Shown: positions 35,295 to 43,360, counted from the stretch's first letter. The stretch is DNA of 64,000 nt from CALVUJ01 sp045119835 (GCA_045119835.1 JBGVED010000027.1:83591-147590), one strand, 5' to 3'. The notes: generated from the letters alone by a model not told the origin. Numbers and translations are program-made.

Positions 35295-35750
35295 ATGGAA
35301 AAAGAAGTTTTTACATATAAAAATATTAATATCTATTGTGAAACAGACGGAAATTTAGAGAAAGGCGAAGCAGGTTGTTATAGTTTTACGTTAGATTATG
35401 AAGAAGTTTTTTGTGATTATTTAGAAGACTGTTTTAAAATTATAAATGAATATAATAAGGAGTATAAAATGGAAAATATAAAAATTGATTTAAAAGCGGA
35501 TTATAAAGTAAGAGATTATTACAACAGATGGAGCATTATTGATACATACGGAGATTATGCACTATTGGAAAATAACACTTATGGCGATGAAACTTGTTTT
35601 TTAGTGGTTGAGATGAATAAAAATAATCTAGTAGATAAACAATATAAAACAAGTACAGGCGAAGTAATTGTATTACCTACATTTTTAGAAGTAGTATGTG
35701 AAACATACGACGATATTATAACAGCATTAAGAGATGAGGAGATTCTATAA
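35295..35750 (+). CDS. Hypothetical protein with probable internal start
   Basis: 151 residues, not recognised. The ribosome site and start AAGGAGTATAAAATGGAAAA are repeated exactly inside the gene, in frame, giving an ATG at 35469 (residue 59) and a 93-residue C-terminal form. Either the gene makes two products or it is a fusion of two small genes. A 9-bp hairpin overlaps the stop. Confidence 0.7.
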   Translation: MEKEVFTYKNINIYCETDGNLEKGEAGCYSFTLDYEEVFCDYLEDCFKIINEYNKEYKMENIKIDLKADYKVRDYYNRWSIIDTYGDYALLENNTYGDETCFLVVEMNKNNLVDKQYKTSTGEVIVLPTFLEVVCETYDDIITALRDEEIL

Positions 35751-35757
35751 TCTCCTC
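35736..35757 (+). terminator. Hairpin overlapping the stop codon
   Basis: GAGGAGATT/AATCTCCTC, 9-bp perfect stem with CTAT loop. No U-run follows; similar in place to hairpin H1 of the four-way-junction elements, but without H2 and H3. Confidence 0.5.
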
Positions 35758-35794
35758 TCTGTAATAGAAGTATAAAATAAAGGAATATTAAACA

Positions 35795-35977
35795 ATGTTT
35801 TATGAAGTATTATGGTATAACGAGGAAGAAGGTCAAAATCCTAATTGGTTGGAATTTAAAACTAAAAAACAAGCATTAGCATTTTATGAAAAACACAAAA
35901 ACGACGCAGATAAGTTTTGCTGGTGGATAACTAAAAGAAACAATGAAGGGGAAGTAGTGGAAGATATAGTTTATTAA
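35795..35977 (+). CDS. Small hypothetical protein
   Basis: 60 residues, aromatic-rich (FCWWITKRN), not recognised. AAAGGAA 9 nt before ATG. Ends 5 nt before promoter P3. Confidence 0.6.
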   Translation: MFYEVLWYNEEEGQNPNWLEFKTKKQALAFYEKHKNDADKFCWWITKRNNEGEVVEDIVY

Positions 35978-35982
35978 AATAC

Positions 35983-36011
35983 TTGACAAATATTTTTATA
36001 TATGATATACT
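35983..36011 (+). promoter_or_regulatory. Promoter P3 (sigma-A-like)
   Basis: TTGACA, 17 nt, TATACT, one base from consensus in the -10 box. Confidence 0.85.
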
Positions 36012-36065
36012 ATATATAGAAAATAAGATATAACAAATAAACAAAAATAACAAAAGGAGTTGTTT

Positions 36066-36251
36066 ATGATGTTATTGAAGGAATTAGTTTTAACAAGTTT
36101 AGAATCATTTGGAGATTTTGAAGTCAATGGAAAAACTTTAAATCGTGAAAAGTATTTAAAATTAGCAGATAAAGAGGTGGAAAATTACTATTTAGATGTA
36201 AATAAAGAGACAAGCCAGGCGTATATGGTGGTAAAATTGGAAGATGAATAA
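36066..36251 (+). CDS. Small hypothetical protein
   Basis: 61 residues, acidic, not recognised. ATG at 36066 (the second of two ATGs at 36066/36069 is also possible) after AAAGGAG. A GC-rich hairpin follows the stop. Confidence 0.6.
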   Translation: MMLLKELVLTSLESFGDFEVNGKTLNREKYLKLADKEVENYYLDVNKETSQAYMVVKLEDE

Positions 36252-36254
36252 AAG

Positions 36255-36270
36255 GGCGGAATAATCCGCC
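36255..36270 (+). terminator. GC-rich hairpin
   Basis: GGCGGA/TCCGCC with ATAA loop, directly after the stop codon. No U-run; probably a 3'-end or attenuation hairpin. Confidence 0.5.
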
Positions 36271-36298
36271 TGATACATAGAAAAAATAGGAGGAAAAT

Positions 36299-36466
36299 AT
36301 GTTTTTAGCAACATTAAAAGATATTATAAAAGGAAAATATAAATTAATCCAGAATGATGTAGTTATTGAAGAAGGTCAAAACTTTAAAGTTGATGGTTTA
36401 ACAGGTTGGTTTGAAGTTAAAAGTATTGAGGCTTGTGAAGATTATACAGTTATAACTGTAAAATAA
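36299..36466 (+). CDS. 55-residue hypothetical protein
   Basis: MFLATLKDIIKGKYKLIQND start, beta-rich end. Not recognised. AGGAGG 5 nt before ATG. Ends just before promoter P4. Confidence 0.6.
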   Translation: MFLATLKDIIKGKYKLIQNDVVIEEGQNFKVDGLTGWFEVKSIEACEDYTVITVK

Positions 36467-36491
36467 TCAAAAAAATATTTTATCAAAATAC

Positions 36492-36520
36492 TTGACAAAT
36501 AGTTTTATATATGGTATAAT
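36492..36520 (+). promoter_or_regulatory. Promoter P4 (sigma-A-like)
   Basis: TTGACA, 17 nt, TATAAT; nearly identical over about 30 bp to P2 but without the GRTAGT dyad at the start site. Confidence 0.9.
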
Positions 36521-36553
36521 GGAAGTGTAAAAACAAAAGGAGTGGAAAAAATT

Positions 36554-36820
36554 ATGTTTAGAAGTTATTTATTAGATTTATTACTTGAAGATAGCGAACA
36601 AATACCAGTACATCGCTTAAATAAGTACATTGATGGAATAATTGAAGAATTAAAATTCTGTAGAATAACACAAAAATCAGTTGATGAAATATCGCTTCAC
36701 GAATTCAAAAGATGTGAAAAAAATTATAAAGGAGTTTATGAAAATTACTTCGTGTTAATGGTAAGAGTAATTTATAAAGGAGATTTTGAACATAATTTTA
36801 CAATTTACGGAGGCAAATAA
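36554..36820 (+). CDS. Hypothetical protein
   Basis: 88 residues starting MFRSYLLDLLLED, not recognised. ATG at 36554 follows AAAGGAGTGG by 8 nt. Transcribed from P4. Element E4 lies downstream. Confidence 0.65.
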   Translation: MFRSYLLDLLLEDSEQIPVHRLNKYIDGIIEELKFCRITQKSVDEISLHEFKRCEKNYKGVYENYFVLMVRVIYKGDFEHNFTIYGGK

Positions 36821-36848
36821 AAACGGAAAATTATAAACTAAAATATTT

Positions 36849-36926
36849 TTAAAGAGTTTTAAAACTCCTTAACTAAAGCAATTTAATAGATTTAAAATGT
36901 TTTAGTTAGTGAGTTTTAATCGCTAA
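36849..36926 (+). ncRNA. Four-way-junction element E4
   Basis: H1 TTAAAGAGTTTT/AAAACTCCTTAA (36849-36872, one mismatch), H2 a 16-bp stem with one mismatch beginning AACTAAAG (36871-36907) and H3 TTAGTG/CGCTAA (36906-36926, one G-U). Two-base sharing AA and TT as in E1-E3. Ends 31 nt before the next ATG. Confidence 0.65.
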
Positions 36927-36957
36927 ACAAAAAACTAACAATAAGGAGGAAAATAAA

Positions 36958-37296
36958 ATGTTAGTAAAAATTAATGAAGAAATGGCTTTAGATATGTTAA
37001 TGGAAAGAGTTAATTACTGGACGGACGAAGAAACAACTTGTAAACTATATGAAAAAATGTATGAAAATTATGTTTATGGCGGTTGTTTTGACGGTGGAGA
37101 ATTTGATGTGATGGTTATTGTTGATAATGACTATATAAACTATTGCAGTGTTATTAGTGAAGGTGATGAAGGCTATGAAGATATTAAAAAATTATATGAT
37201 GAAAATGGTTTAACAGATATATCTTGTGAAAGCAATAATCACGGATGGAATTTTATTGAAGCAGAATATAATGGAAGTTTTTTGGTAAGATATTAA
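36958..37296 (+). CDS. Accessory protein of a recurrent mobile-element family
   Basis: 112 residues. MALDMLMERVNYWTDEETT and YGGCFDGGEFDVMVIVDNDY are familiar from hypothetical proteins of Firmicutes phages and conjugative elements; function unknown. AAGGAGG 8 nt before ATG; follows element E4. Confidence 0.7.
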   Translation: MLVKINEEMALDMLMERVNYWTDEETTCKLYEKMYENYVYGGCFDGGEFDVMVIVDNDYINYCSVISEGDEGYEDIKKLYDENGLTDISCESNNHGWNFIEAEYNGSFLVRY

Positions 37297-37335
37297 AACA
37301 AATAAAATTATAAACTAACATAGGAGGTATATAAA

Positions 37336-37776
37336 GTGGAAAATATGAGTTATGAAAAAACTTTTGAATTAATGAAAGCATACGCAGAATTAGGTGCTAA
37401 AGAAAGAAGAATTATGGAATATTTATTTAAGTTAGATGTTTTTGAAGGCAGTTATTCTCAACTTGCCAGAGAAGTAAATATGGATGATAGAAATTTAAGA
37501 AATACATTAAAATATTTAGACGCTTTAGGAGTTGTTTATATTAAAAATGAAAAGTATTTAGACGAAGTAGAATTTAAAACAAATTGCAATGGAAAAATTG
37601 TAGCCAGTGTAAATAAAATGAAATATTGTTATATTGTTCGTGGGTGGATGGAAACTTTAATAAACAAATACCACGACGGAAAAATCTATCACGATGAAAA
37701 CAAAAAGAAAAAACTTGTTTACGATGAAATGATACAACTATATAAAGATATGGAAATTGAATATACAGGTAGTTAA
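37336..37776 (+). CDS. Winged-helix DNA-binding protein, possible regulator
   Basis: 146 residues. Residues about 20-70 form a winged-helix: AKERRIMEYLF, then GSYSQLAREVNMDDRNLRNT as the helix-turn-helix, and LKYLDALGVVYIKNEKYL as the wing. The C-half is basic and helical. The GTG at 37336 has AGGAGG 8 nt before it; the ATG three codons in is too distant. A dyad related to those at P1 and P2 overlaps its stop, making it a candidate ligand of those sites. Confidence 0.7.
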   Translation: MENMSYEKTFELMKAYAELGAKERRIMEYLFKLDVFEGSYSQLAREVNMDDRNLRNTLKYLDALGVVYIKNEKYLDEVEFKTNCNGKIVASVNKMKYCYIVRGWMETLINKYHDGKIYHDENKKKKLVYDEMIQLYKDMEIEYTGS

Positions 37777-37796
37777 GCAATAAACACTTAACTATC
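37768..37796 (+). promoter_or_regulatory. GRTAGTTAA dyad, related to the P1/P2 operators
   Basis: GGTAGTTAAG and CTTAACTATC form a 10-bp stem (one G-U) with a 9-nt loop across the stop codon of the winged-helix gene. ACAGGTAGTTAA and ACTATCAAAT are shared with the P2 start region. Confidence 0.45.
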
Positions 37797-37865
37797 AAAT
37801 AGGAAAATTAAATACATAAAATAAAAGAAAATAAAATTATAAACTAACAAAGGAGGTATTTTAAA

Positions 37866-38387
37866 ATGTTAGTACACGGAAAATATTTTTATGGGAATGA
37901 AATTAGCGAATACGGGCAAAAAATGGGCTATGTAGATTATGGAACACTTGCAAAATCTTTTGATGCAGTATTAAACAATGATATTATACGAAAAACTCAT
38001 GAAATCGGTTATTGGGAACAAGAAAGCGGATTCATTGATAACACGGAAAAAATCGAAGAATTACAAGAAGAAATCGAAGAATTACACTATAAATTAGATG
38101 ACTTAGTAGAAGAAGGAAATGAAAAAGAAGCGGACAAAATAAGACAACAAATATATGATATTGAAGCAGAAATCGATGAACTTGAAGAAGAGCAAGACTC
38201 ATACGATGAAATCTATCAATATTATATTGTAAGTGATAATGGAGCGGAAATTTTAAAAGAAATCAATGAAATTGTTTTCTATAATGAAGAACTTGATATG
38301 TACGTTTGGGGAGTGACGCACTGGGGAACTTCTTGGAGTTATGTGTTAACTAACATTAAATGCAATGTGCCATACGATGAAGATTAA
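37866..38387 (+). CDS. Coiled-coil accessory protein
   Basis: 173 residues. A charged coiled coil (IEELQEEIEELHYKLDDLVE to about residue 115) is flanked by a conserved N-part and a C-part with YVWGVTHWGTSWSYVLT, a motif recurring in mobile-element proteins. Function unknown. AAGGAGG 9 nt before ATG. Confidence 0.7.
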   Translation: MLVHGKYFYGNEISEYGQKMGYVDYGTLAKSFDAVLNNDIIRKTHEIGYWEQESGFIDNTEKIEELQEEIEELHYKLDDLVEEGNEKEADKIRQQIYDIEAEIDELEEEQDSYDEIYQYYIVSDNGAEILKEINEIVFYNEELDMYVWGVTHWGTSWSYVLTNIKCNVPYDED

Positions 38388-38489
38388 ACGGAAAATAACA
38401 TATAATATTATAAGGAATAACGAAAAGAATAACAATGGGAGAATATTATAAAGTAATATTATAAACATATATTTTAAATGGAGGAATTT

Positions 38490-38789
38490 ATGAAATTAAC
38501 ATATACAGAAGAAATGAAACAACAAGATGAGTTATGGAAAATTGAAAATGAAGATTTTGATGTAATGGAAAAATTATTTTATAACATTATGGAAGAAGCA
38601 AAACAAAAAGGTTTTAATGGGTGTTATAAAATATATCAAGCAAGCAATGAGTGTGTATGCGAAGTATATGCTAATGAAGAAGAAGCAGAAAAGTGTCGTA
38701 ATGGAGAAATAGATACAGAGTTTATGTTTGGTTATTGTGAGCCTTTAATCGAACACTTGGAAAAATATTATTTAAAGAATTTAAACTAA
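38490..38789 (+). CDS. Hypothetical protein
   Basis: 99 residues, acidic, not recognised. ATG at 38490 after GGAGG (5 nt) and a TTTTAAA box. Confidence 0.65.
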   Translation: MKLTYTEEMKQQDELWKIENEDFDVMEKLFYNIMEEAKQKGFNGCYKIYQASNECVCEVYANEEEAEKCRNGEIDTEFMFGYCEPLIEHLEKYYLKNLN

Positions 38790-38817
38790 TAAACATATAT
38801 TTTAAGTGGAGGATTTT

Positions 38818-39312
38818 ATGAAATATTGGGAAATTGAATTTGAATGTGATGATTTTTGGAGTGTTAGTGGGATTTATTCTTTCTTTATGAGACAAGAAAG
38901 CGAGCCGACGATTAAAGATATTCAAGACGTACACGGAGTACAACCTAATAATAACGGACTTGGAAACATTGTAAGAGTTATTGATATTACTGATGAATTG
39001 GAAGATTATGAGGCAATTCCAGATGAATGGTATGTAGAATGGCTTGCAAATGGAAATCATACTAATAAAATGATTTTAAATGTAAATATGTTAGAAAAAT
39101 TAGTTGGAAGAAGATATGAAAATTTAGATTTATTAAAAAATGATATTGAAGTTTTAAGTGGAAAAAAAGTAAATGCAATTTTTGAAAGTGAATCTGAAGT
39201 GTTTGCTGATTTAGATTATATGATTGACTATGAATTTGAAGAAATGGATGATATTTATACATTATATTATTTAAAAGATAATGCAAACAATTATTATATT
39301 ACTGAAGTATAA
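38818..39312 (+). CDS. Hypothetical protein
   Basis: 164 residues, not recognised; aromatic and acidic N-half (ECDDFWSVSGIYSFF), acidic C-half. ATG at 38818 after GGAGG and TTTTAAG box. Confidence 0.65.
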   Translation: MKYWEIEFECDDFWSVSGIYSFFMRQESEPTIKDIQDVHGVQPNNNGLGNIVRVIDITDELEDYEAIPDEWYVEWLANGNHTNKMILNVNMLEKLVGRRYENLDLLKNDIEVLSGKKVNAIFESESEVFADLDYMIDYEFEEMDDIYTLYYLKDNANNYYITEV

Positions 39313-39337
39313 AAGCATATTATAAGTGGAGGAAAAT

Positions 39338-39754
39338 ATGGAAAAACCTATTGTAAAAGATATTGAGTTTTTAAAACAAAAAAGTGAGAAGTTTATTATT
39401 GGCAAAGATGATTATATTATAAATGATATGATAGACACAGCAAACGCTCATAAGGAAAATTGTGCTGGACTTGCTGGGGTGCAAATAGGAGAATTAAAAA
39501 GGGTTGTTTTAGTTAGAAATGAAGATAAATTTATACCATTTATAAACCCAGTTATTATAAAGAAGAGTGGAAAAATTTATATTGCAAATGAGGGTTGCTT
39601 AAGTCTTGACGGAAAAAGAGATGTTAAAAGATGGTTTACTATTATGGTTAAATGGAGTGATGTCAACGGAAAAACAAATGTTAAATCTTTTAGTGGGTAT
39701 TTAGCGGAAATTCTACAACACGAAATCGACCATCTTAACGGCGTTTTAATTTAA
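39338..39754 (+). CDS. def: Peptide deformylase
   Basis: 138 residues, at the short end of the family. Removes the N-formyl group from new proteins. All three motifs are present: GLAGVQIG (44-51; the usual form is GLAAxQxG, so Ala to Gly), EGCLSL (85-90) with the metal-ligand Cys, and HEIDH (128-132) with both His ligands and the catalytic Glu. The C-terminal helix is short, as in other phage deformylases. A TTATAAG-TGGAGG box precedes the ATG at 39338. A phage copy may keep pace with strong late protein synthesis. Confidence 0.92.
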   Translation: MEKPIVKDIEFLKQKSEKFIIGKDDYIINDMIDTANAHKENCAGLAGVQIGELKRVVLVRNEDKFIPFINPVIIKKSGKIYIANEGCLSLDGKRDVKRWFTIMVKWSDVNGKTNVKSFSGYLAEILQHEIDHLNGVLI

Positions 39755-39786
39755 ACAAATAAAAATCACATTTTAAGAGGTAAATT

Positions 39787-40050
39787 ATGAATAACGAAAC
39801 ATTATTACAAACTATACAAGAATTAATAAAAGAAAATAAAAAATTAAAAACTATGAACGAAGCGTTTATTGTTGGAATTAAAAATATAATGGAAGATAAA
39901 TTATCATTATTACCTAGTATGGCAAGAGAAGAAGCAAAAGAATATTGTATGAGTATTTTAAGAGCCATCAAAATAATTGAATATAAATTTGATGGTCTAA
40001 AAGCAGAAGAAGTTATAAATAAAGTTTTTGTTGAGGAAGATTTATTTTAA
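39787..40050 (+). CDS. Helical hypothetical protein
   Basis: 87 residues, coiled-coil-like N-half (LLQTIQELIKENKKLKTMNE). Not recognised. TTTTAAGAGG box. Confidence 0.6.
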   Translation: MNNETLLQTIQELIKENKKLKTMNEAFIVGIKNIMEDKLSLLPSMAREEAKEYCMSILRAIKIIEYKFDGLKAEEVINKVFVEEDLF

Positions 40051-40062
40051 ATGGAGGAAATT

Positions 40063-40233
40063 ATGAAAGCATATTTAGTTATTGTATTTTCAAGAGAATA
40101 TTATGGTTATGAACGTTATAATTTAAAAGAATTATTTAGACAAGTTGTATTTAGTGAAGAACAATTAAAAGTTATGCAAGACAATTTTGATGAAGTTCAA
40201 TACACAGAGTTATATGTGGAAGAAGAAAAATAA
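40063..40233 (+). CDS. Small hypothetical protein
   Basis: 56 residues, not recognised; MKAYLVIVFSREYYGYERYN start. GGAGG 5 nt before the ATG at 40063. Confidence 0.55.
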   Translation: MKAYLVIVFSREYYGYERYNLKELFRQVVFSEEQLKVMQDNFDEVQYTELYVEEEK

Positions 40234-40273
40234 ATAAAATAATCACATAAAACTATTATATACGGAGGAAAAA

Positions 40274-40420
40274 ATGGAAGAAACTATTATGTATAAAGGG
40301 TATGCAATTTATGAATGGGGCAAAGGAAGTTTTAGAATTTGGAATAAAAATTGTTTTAGAGTTGGAATAACTAAAACTTTAGATGAAGCTAAAAAATTAA
40401 TTGATGAATTAACACAATAA
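40274..40420 (+). CDS. 48-residue hypothetical protein
   Basis: MEETIMYKGYAIYEWGKGSF start, beta-rich then a helix (LDEAKKLIDELTQ). Not recognised. CGGAGG 6 nt before ATG. Confidence 0.6.
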   Translation: MEETIMYKGYAIYEWGKGSFRIWNKNCFRVGITKTLDEAKKLIDELTQ

Positions 40421-40455
40421 AACTACTATTTTAAACTATAAGCGGAGGATTTAAA

Positions 40456-40662
40456 ATGAACGATGATAATATACTAAACACATTAAAAAATATAGTAGAT
40501 AATACAGTGGGAGATTATTTAGGTATGCCACCTATTATTGATAGACCAAAAAGCAAATATAGAGCATATGGAACTACTACTAAAAAAAGAAATAAAGAAA
40601 AAGAATTAAAGAAGAAAAAAATAGCAGAAAAATCAAGAAAAATAAATAGAAAAGGAAAATAA
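40456..40662 (+). CDS. Basic small protein
   Basis: 68 residues; Lys-rich C-half (KKRNKEKELKKKKIAEKSRK), possibly nucleic-acid binding. CGGAGG 7 nt before ATG. Confidence 0.55.
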   Translation: MNDDNILNTLKNIVDNTVGDYLGMPPIIDRPKSKYRAYGTTTKKRNKEKELKKKKIAEKSRKINRKGK

Positions 40663-40679
40663 CTATAAGCGGAGGATTT

Positions 40680-40919
40680 ATGGAAAATTATTTCGATTAT
40701 TTAAATTGTAAAAAGATTGATACTGCAATCAACAGAGCAAAAAAGGTTTTAATTGATATAGCAAAAAGAGACGGAATTTATGAAAATTTTGGTCAAAAAG
40801 AAGTTAGAGAAATAAAAGATAAATTTATTAGATATGGCGATTATTCAAAAGAAATGAACGCAAATAGAGATAAAATTAATGCGTTTAATGATTGGTGCAT
40901 GACTTATACTGGACGATAA
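40680..40919 (+). CDS. Hypothetical protein
   Basis: 79 residues, helical, not recognised. Preceded by ACTATAAGCGGAGG, the same site as the gene before it. Confidence 0.6.
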   Translation: MENYFDYLNCKKIDTAINRAKKVLIDIAKRDGIYENFGQKEVREIKDKFIRYGDYSKEMNANRDKINAFNDWCMTYTGR

Positions 40920-40941
40920 AATATACAAAGTGGAGGAATTT

Positions 40942-41274
40942 ATGGAAAATATTAAAGTAAATTATTATAGAGAACAATTAGAAAAAGCACAACAATATGA
41001 TATTGATTGGCTTGCTTTGTATGTAGCAAATGAAATAGATTGTTATTTTGAAGCGGTGGAAATTATTTTAAATGAAGAAGAATTTGAAAATGTTTGTAGT
41101 TTTGTTAAGTGTTGTTATTTAGCAAGTGAATATTCAAATGTTGAAAATTGTGTAAAAGCGATGGCAAGTATAATTGAAAAAGAAAAAGAAGAAAATGCAA
41201 ATATAAGCATTGATGAAATAATAGATAAAACTTCAAGATGGGATTTATTAGATGTCGCAAGTTATTATGATTAA
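40942..41274 (+). CDS. Hypothetical protein
   Basis: 110 residues, helical and acidic, five Cys; not recognised. GTGGAGG 5 nt before the ATG at 40942. Confidence 0.6.
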   Translation: MENIKVNYYREQLEKAQQYDIDWLALYVANEIDCYFEAVEIILNEEEFENVCSFVKCCYLASEYSNVENCVKAMASIIEKEKEENANISIDEIIDKTSRWDLLDVASYYD

Positions 41275-41321
41275 AAATAAGTGGGGAATTTTACACACTA
41301 AATATAAAGGAGCGAAACAAA

Positions 41322-41537
41322 ATGAAAAAGTTTAAAGGCTATATAGAAAAATGGTTGAATGGAGAAAAAGTTAAAGGCATTGATGTATCAGTGTATGATA
41401 TACAAGAATGTATTAATGTTTATAATGGAATAACAAGAAAAGAAAAACCAGAGTTTATCAATGGAAAAGTAAAAGAGATTTTAGATAAATGCAATATAAC
41501 AACAATCAAATACGGAATCGGTTGGAAAATTGCATAA
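41322..41537 (+). CDS. Small hypothetical protein
   Basis: 71 residues, basic (MKKFKGYIEKWLNGEKVKGI), not recognised. AAAGGAG 9 nt before ATG. Confidence 0.6.
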   Translation: MKKFKGYIEKWLNGEKVKGIDVSVYDIQECINVYNGITRKEKPEFINGKVKEILDKCNITTIKYGIGWKIA

Positions 41538-41550
41538 GGAGGTAATTATA

Positions 41551-41982
41551 ATGAGCGTACAATGGGATTATTACGATAAGTTTGAAGCATTAATTAATAA
41601 GTATATGCCAGCACGAGGAGAAGGCGAAACGATGGCATCACAAATTGTGACGGCAGTAAATAAACTTGTTTACAAGTGGTATAATGACGGAGATGTTTTT
41701 GATAATACAAGATATTTAGAAGGCTGGGCAAATGATTTAAGTAGTTATGCGAATTGGCTATATGAAAATACAACGAAAACTGCACGATTTATTCTTGACA
41801 CAGTTTATGGTTGTTATGGCGATAGCGAATATGAAGATTTATTGCAGGAATTAACGGATGAATTATTTAAAGAAGAATATCTTGCAGAACAAAACAAACT
41901 TGAAAAGGTTGGAACAATTTATAAATGTGATGGAAAATTTAAGTTTGTAGAATATTACGATGATGAAGAAGAACATTATTAA
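41551..41982 (+). CDS. Accessory protein of a recurrent mobile-element family
   Basis: 143 residues. YMPARGEGETMASQIVTAVN and KWYNDGDVFDNTRYLEGW are hallmarks of a hypothetical family widespread on Firmicutes mobile elements. Function unknown. ATG at 41551 after AAGGAGG; the frame overlaps the previous stop by one codon. Confidence 0.7.
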   Translation: MSVQWDYYDKFEALINKYMPARGEGETMASQIVTAVNKLVYKWYNDGDVFDNTRYLEGWANDLSSYANWLYENTTKTARFILDTVYGCYGDSEYEDLLQELTDELFKEEYLAEQNKLEKVGTIYKCDGKFKFVEYYDDEEEHY

Positions 41983-42007
41983 TTTTTATAAAACATTATT
42001 TAAATAC

Positions 42008-42036
42008 TTGACAAGTTATATAAAGTATGATATAAT
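42008..42036 (+). promoter_or_regulatory. Promoter P5 (sigma-A-like)
   Basis: TTGACA, 17 nt, TATAAT, consensus in both boxes. Confidence 0.9.
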
Positions 42037-42083
42037 ATAAGAGTAAATATGATAACAATAATTTAATTAAAAGGAGAAAAAAT

Positions 42084-42386
42084 ATGAAGGTTTATGTAGT
42101 AGTTGAAATGTTTAAAGGTGGGAAAATCCCAGAAATTAAAGGGGTTTACACGGACAAAACAAAGGCAGAAGAAATCAAAAGCAATTATCGTTTTGCTTTT
42201 ATAGACGAACAGAACTTAATTCAAGTGCCAACAGAAAAAACACAAACGGAAGTTTATGTTGTTATGGAATTTATGAAGTTGAATGTACCCAGAATTGTTG
42301 GAGCATTTAAGAATAAAGCACTTGCAGAAGAAATGGCAACAAATTGTGAATATAATGTGCAAGTAATAGAGGAAAAGTTGATTTAA
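42084..42386 (+). CDS. Tandem-duplicated small protein
   Basis: 100 residues made of two similar halves: VYVVVEMFKGGKIPEIKGVY (3-22) and VYVVMEFMKLNVPRIVGAF (about 58-76), each followed by a K/A-rich helix ending AEEIK or AEEMA. An internal gene duplication. Unknown function. Transcribed from P5. Confidence 0.65.
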   Translation: MKVYVVVEMFKGGKIPEIKGVYTDKTKAEEIKSNYRFAFIDEQNLIQVPTEKTQTEVYVVMEFMKLNVPRIVGAFKNKALAEEMATNCEYNVQVIEEKLI

Positions 42387-42420
42387 GATTTTTAAATATT
42401 AAAATATATTATGAAACTAC

Positions 42421-42449
42421 TTGACAAACTAATTAAAGTATGATATAAT
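42421..42449 (+). promoter_or_regulatory. Promoter P6 (sigma-A-like)
   Basis: TTGACA, 17 nt, TATAAT; the spacer ends AAAGTATGA as in P5, so P5 and P6 look duplicated. Confidence 0.9.
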
Positions 42450-42511
42450 ATAAGTGTAAAATAAAAGATAACAAATAATGTTATAAGAAAAGAAAAATGG
42501 AGGTAATTAAA

Positions 42512-43060
42512 ATGAGAGAAAAATATTTACTTGGTGCAACAGTTAATAATGAATTGGTATTTGGAGAATTTGAAATTACAAATAGAAATGGCTATCCAGA
42601 ATTTAGTGCAAGTTTTAATACTGTAATACCATTCAAAGCAGAAGATTATGATTTAGAAGAGTATTACGAAGGATGGGTTGATGGAATGGATAAAGAATAT
42701 CTTTATGATTTATGCGAACAATACGATTGTAGTCCCTCAGAACTTCCAAAGAATTTAGCTGATAATTGTTATGATGTTAGAGATGCTTTAGATTGTAGTT
42801 TATATCCAAATGAAATATATGTCGACGGGGAATCTTGGTGTTTTGAATCTAGCAGTTGTGGGCAACACGATACAAGAGAAGATGGAATGCAACATTATGT
42901 AAACGAAGAAGCGTATAATTTACTTCATACATTGTGGGATAATTGTCATTTACAAAGGGTTGATGATGAAGTTGTTAAGCAAGTTGAAAAACTTGTAGAT
43001 ATGTTGTCTAGTGTTGATGAGGAAGAATGGATTATTAATTACATTAAAGAATATTGTTAA
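42512..43060 (+). CDS. Accessory protein of a recurrent mobile-element family
   Basis: 182 residues. SFNTVIPFKAEDYDLEEYYE, DVRDALDCSLYPNEIYVDG and SSCGQHDTREDGMQ are recurrent in this kind of accessory region. Many acidic residues. Function unknown. GGAGG 6 nt before the ATG at 42512; transcribed from P6. Confidence 0.7.
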   Translation: MREKYLLGATVNNELVFGEFEITNRNGYPEFSASFNTVIPFKAEDYDLEEYYEGWVDGMDKEYLYDLCEQYDCSPSELPKNLADNCYDVRDALDCSLYPNEIYVDGESWCFESSSCGQHDTREDGMQHYVNEEAYNLLHTLWDNCHLQRVDDEVVKQVEKLVDMLSSVDEEEWIINYIKEYC

Positions 43061-43110
43061 ACTAATAAATGTATACAATAAAAGAATTATTTTAAGTGGA
43101 GGTAATTATT

Positions 43111-43329
43111 ATGTTAGAAGAAGTAAAAGTATATACAGATTGTTTAAATGCAAATAACAGAGGAGATTTAGTAAGATGTGCTGATTGTGGAGAATTAATG
43201 CTTATGCAGATTGGTGGAACATCTTGTGGAGAATGTGAAAGCGAAAACTTAATGTGGTATGACGAGAATAGACCAGAATGGACTATTGAAGAACTTGAAG
43301 AAGCAGGGTTTATTGTAGTAGAGAAATAG
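43111..43329 (+). CDS. Zinc-ribbon small protein
   Basis: 72 residues; CADCG and CGECE pairs (about 23-46) form a zinc ribbon. ATG at 43111 after GTGGAGG and a TTTTAAG box. Stop is TAG. Confidence 0.7.
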   Translation: MLEEVKVYTDCLNANNRGDLVRCADCGELMLMQIGGTSCGECESENLMWYDENRPEWTIEELEEAGFIVVEK

Positions 43330-43360
43330 TTTAAAAATGTAATTTTAAGCGGAGGAAATA

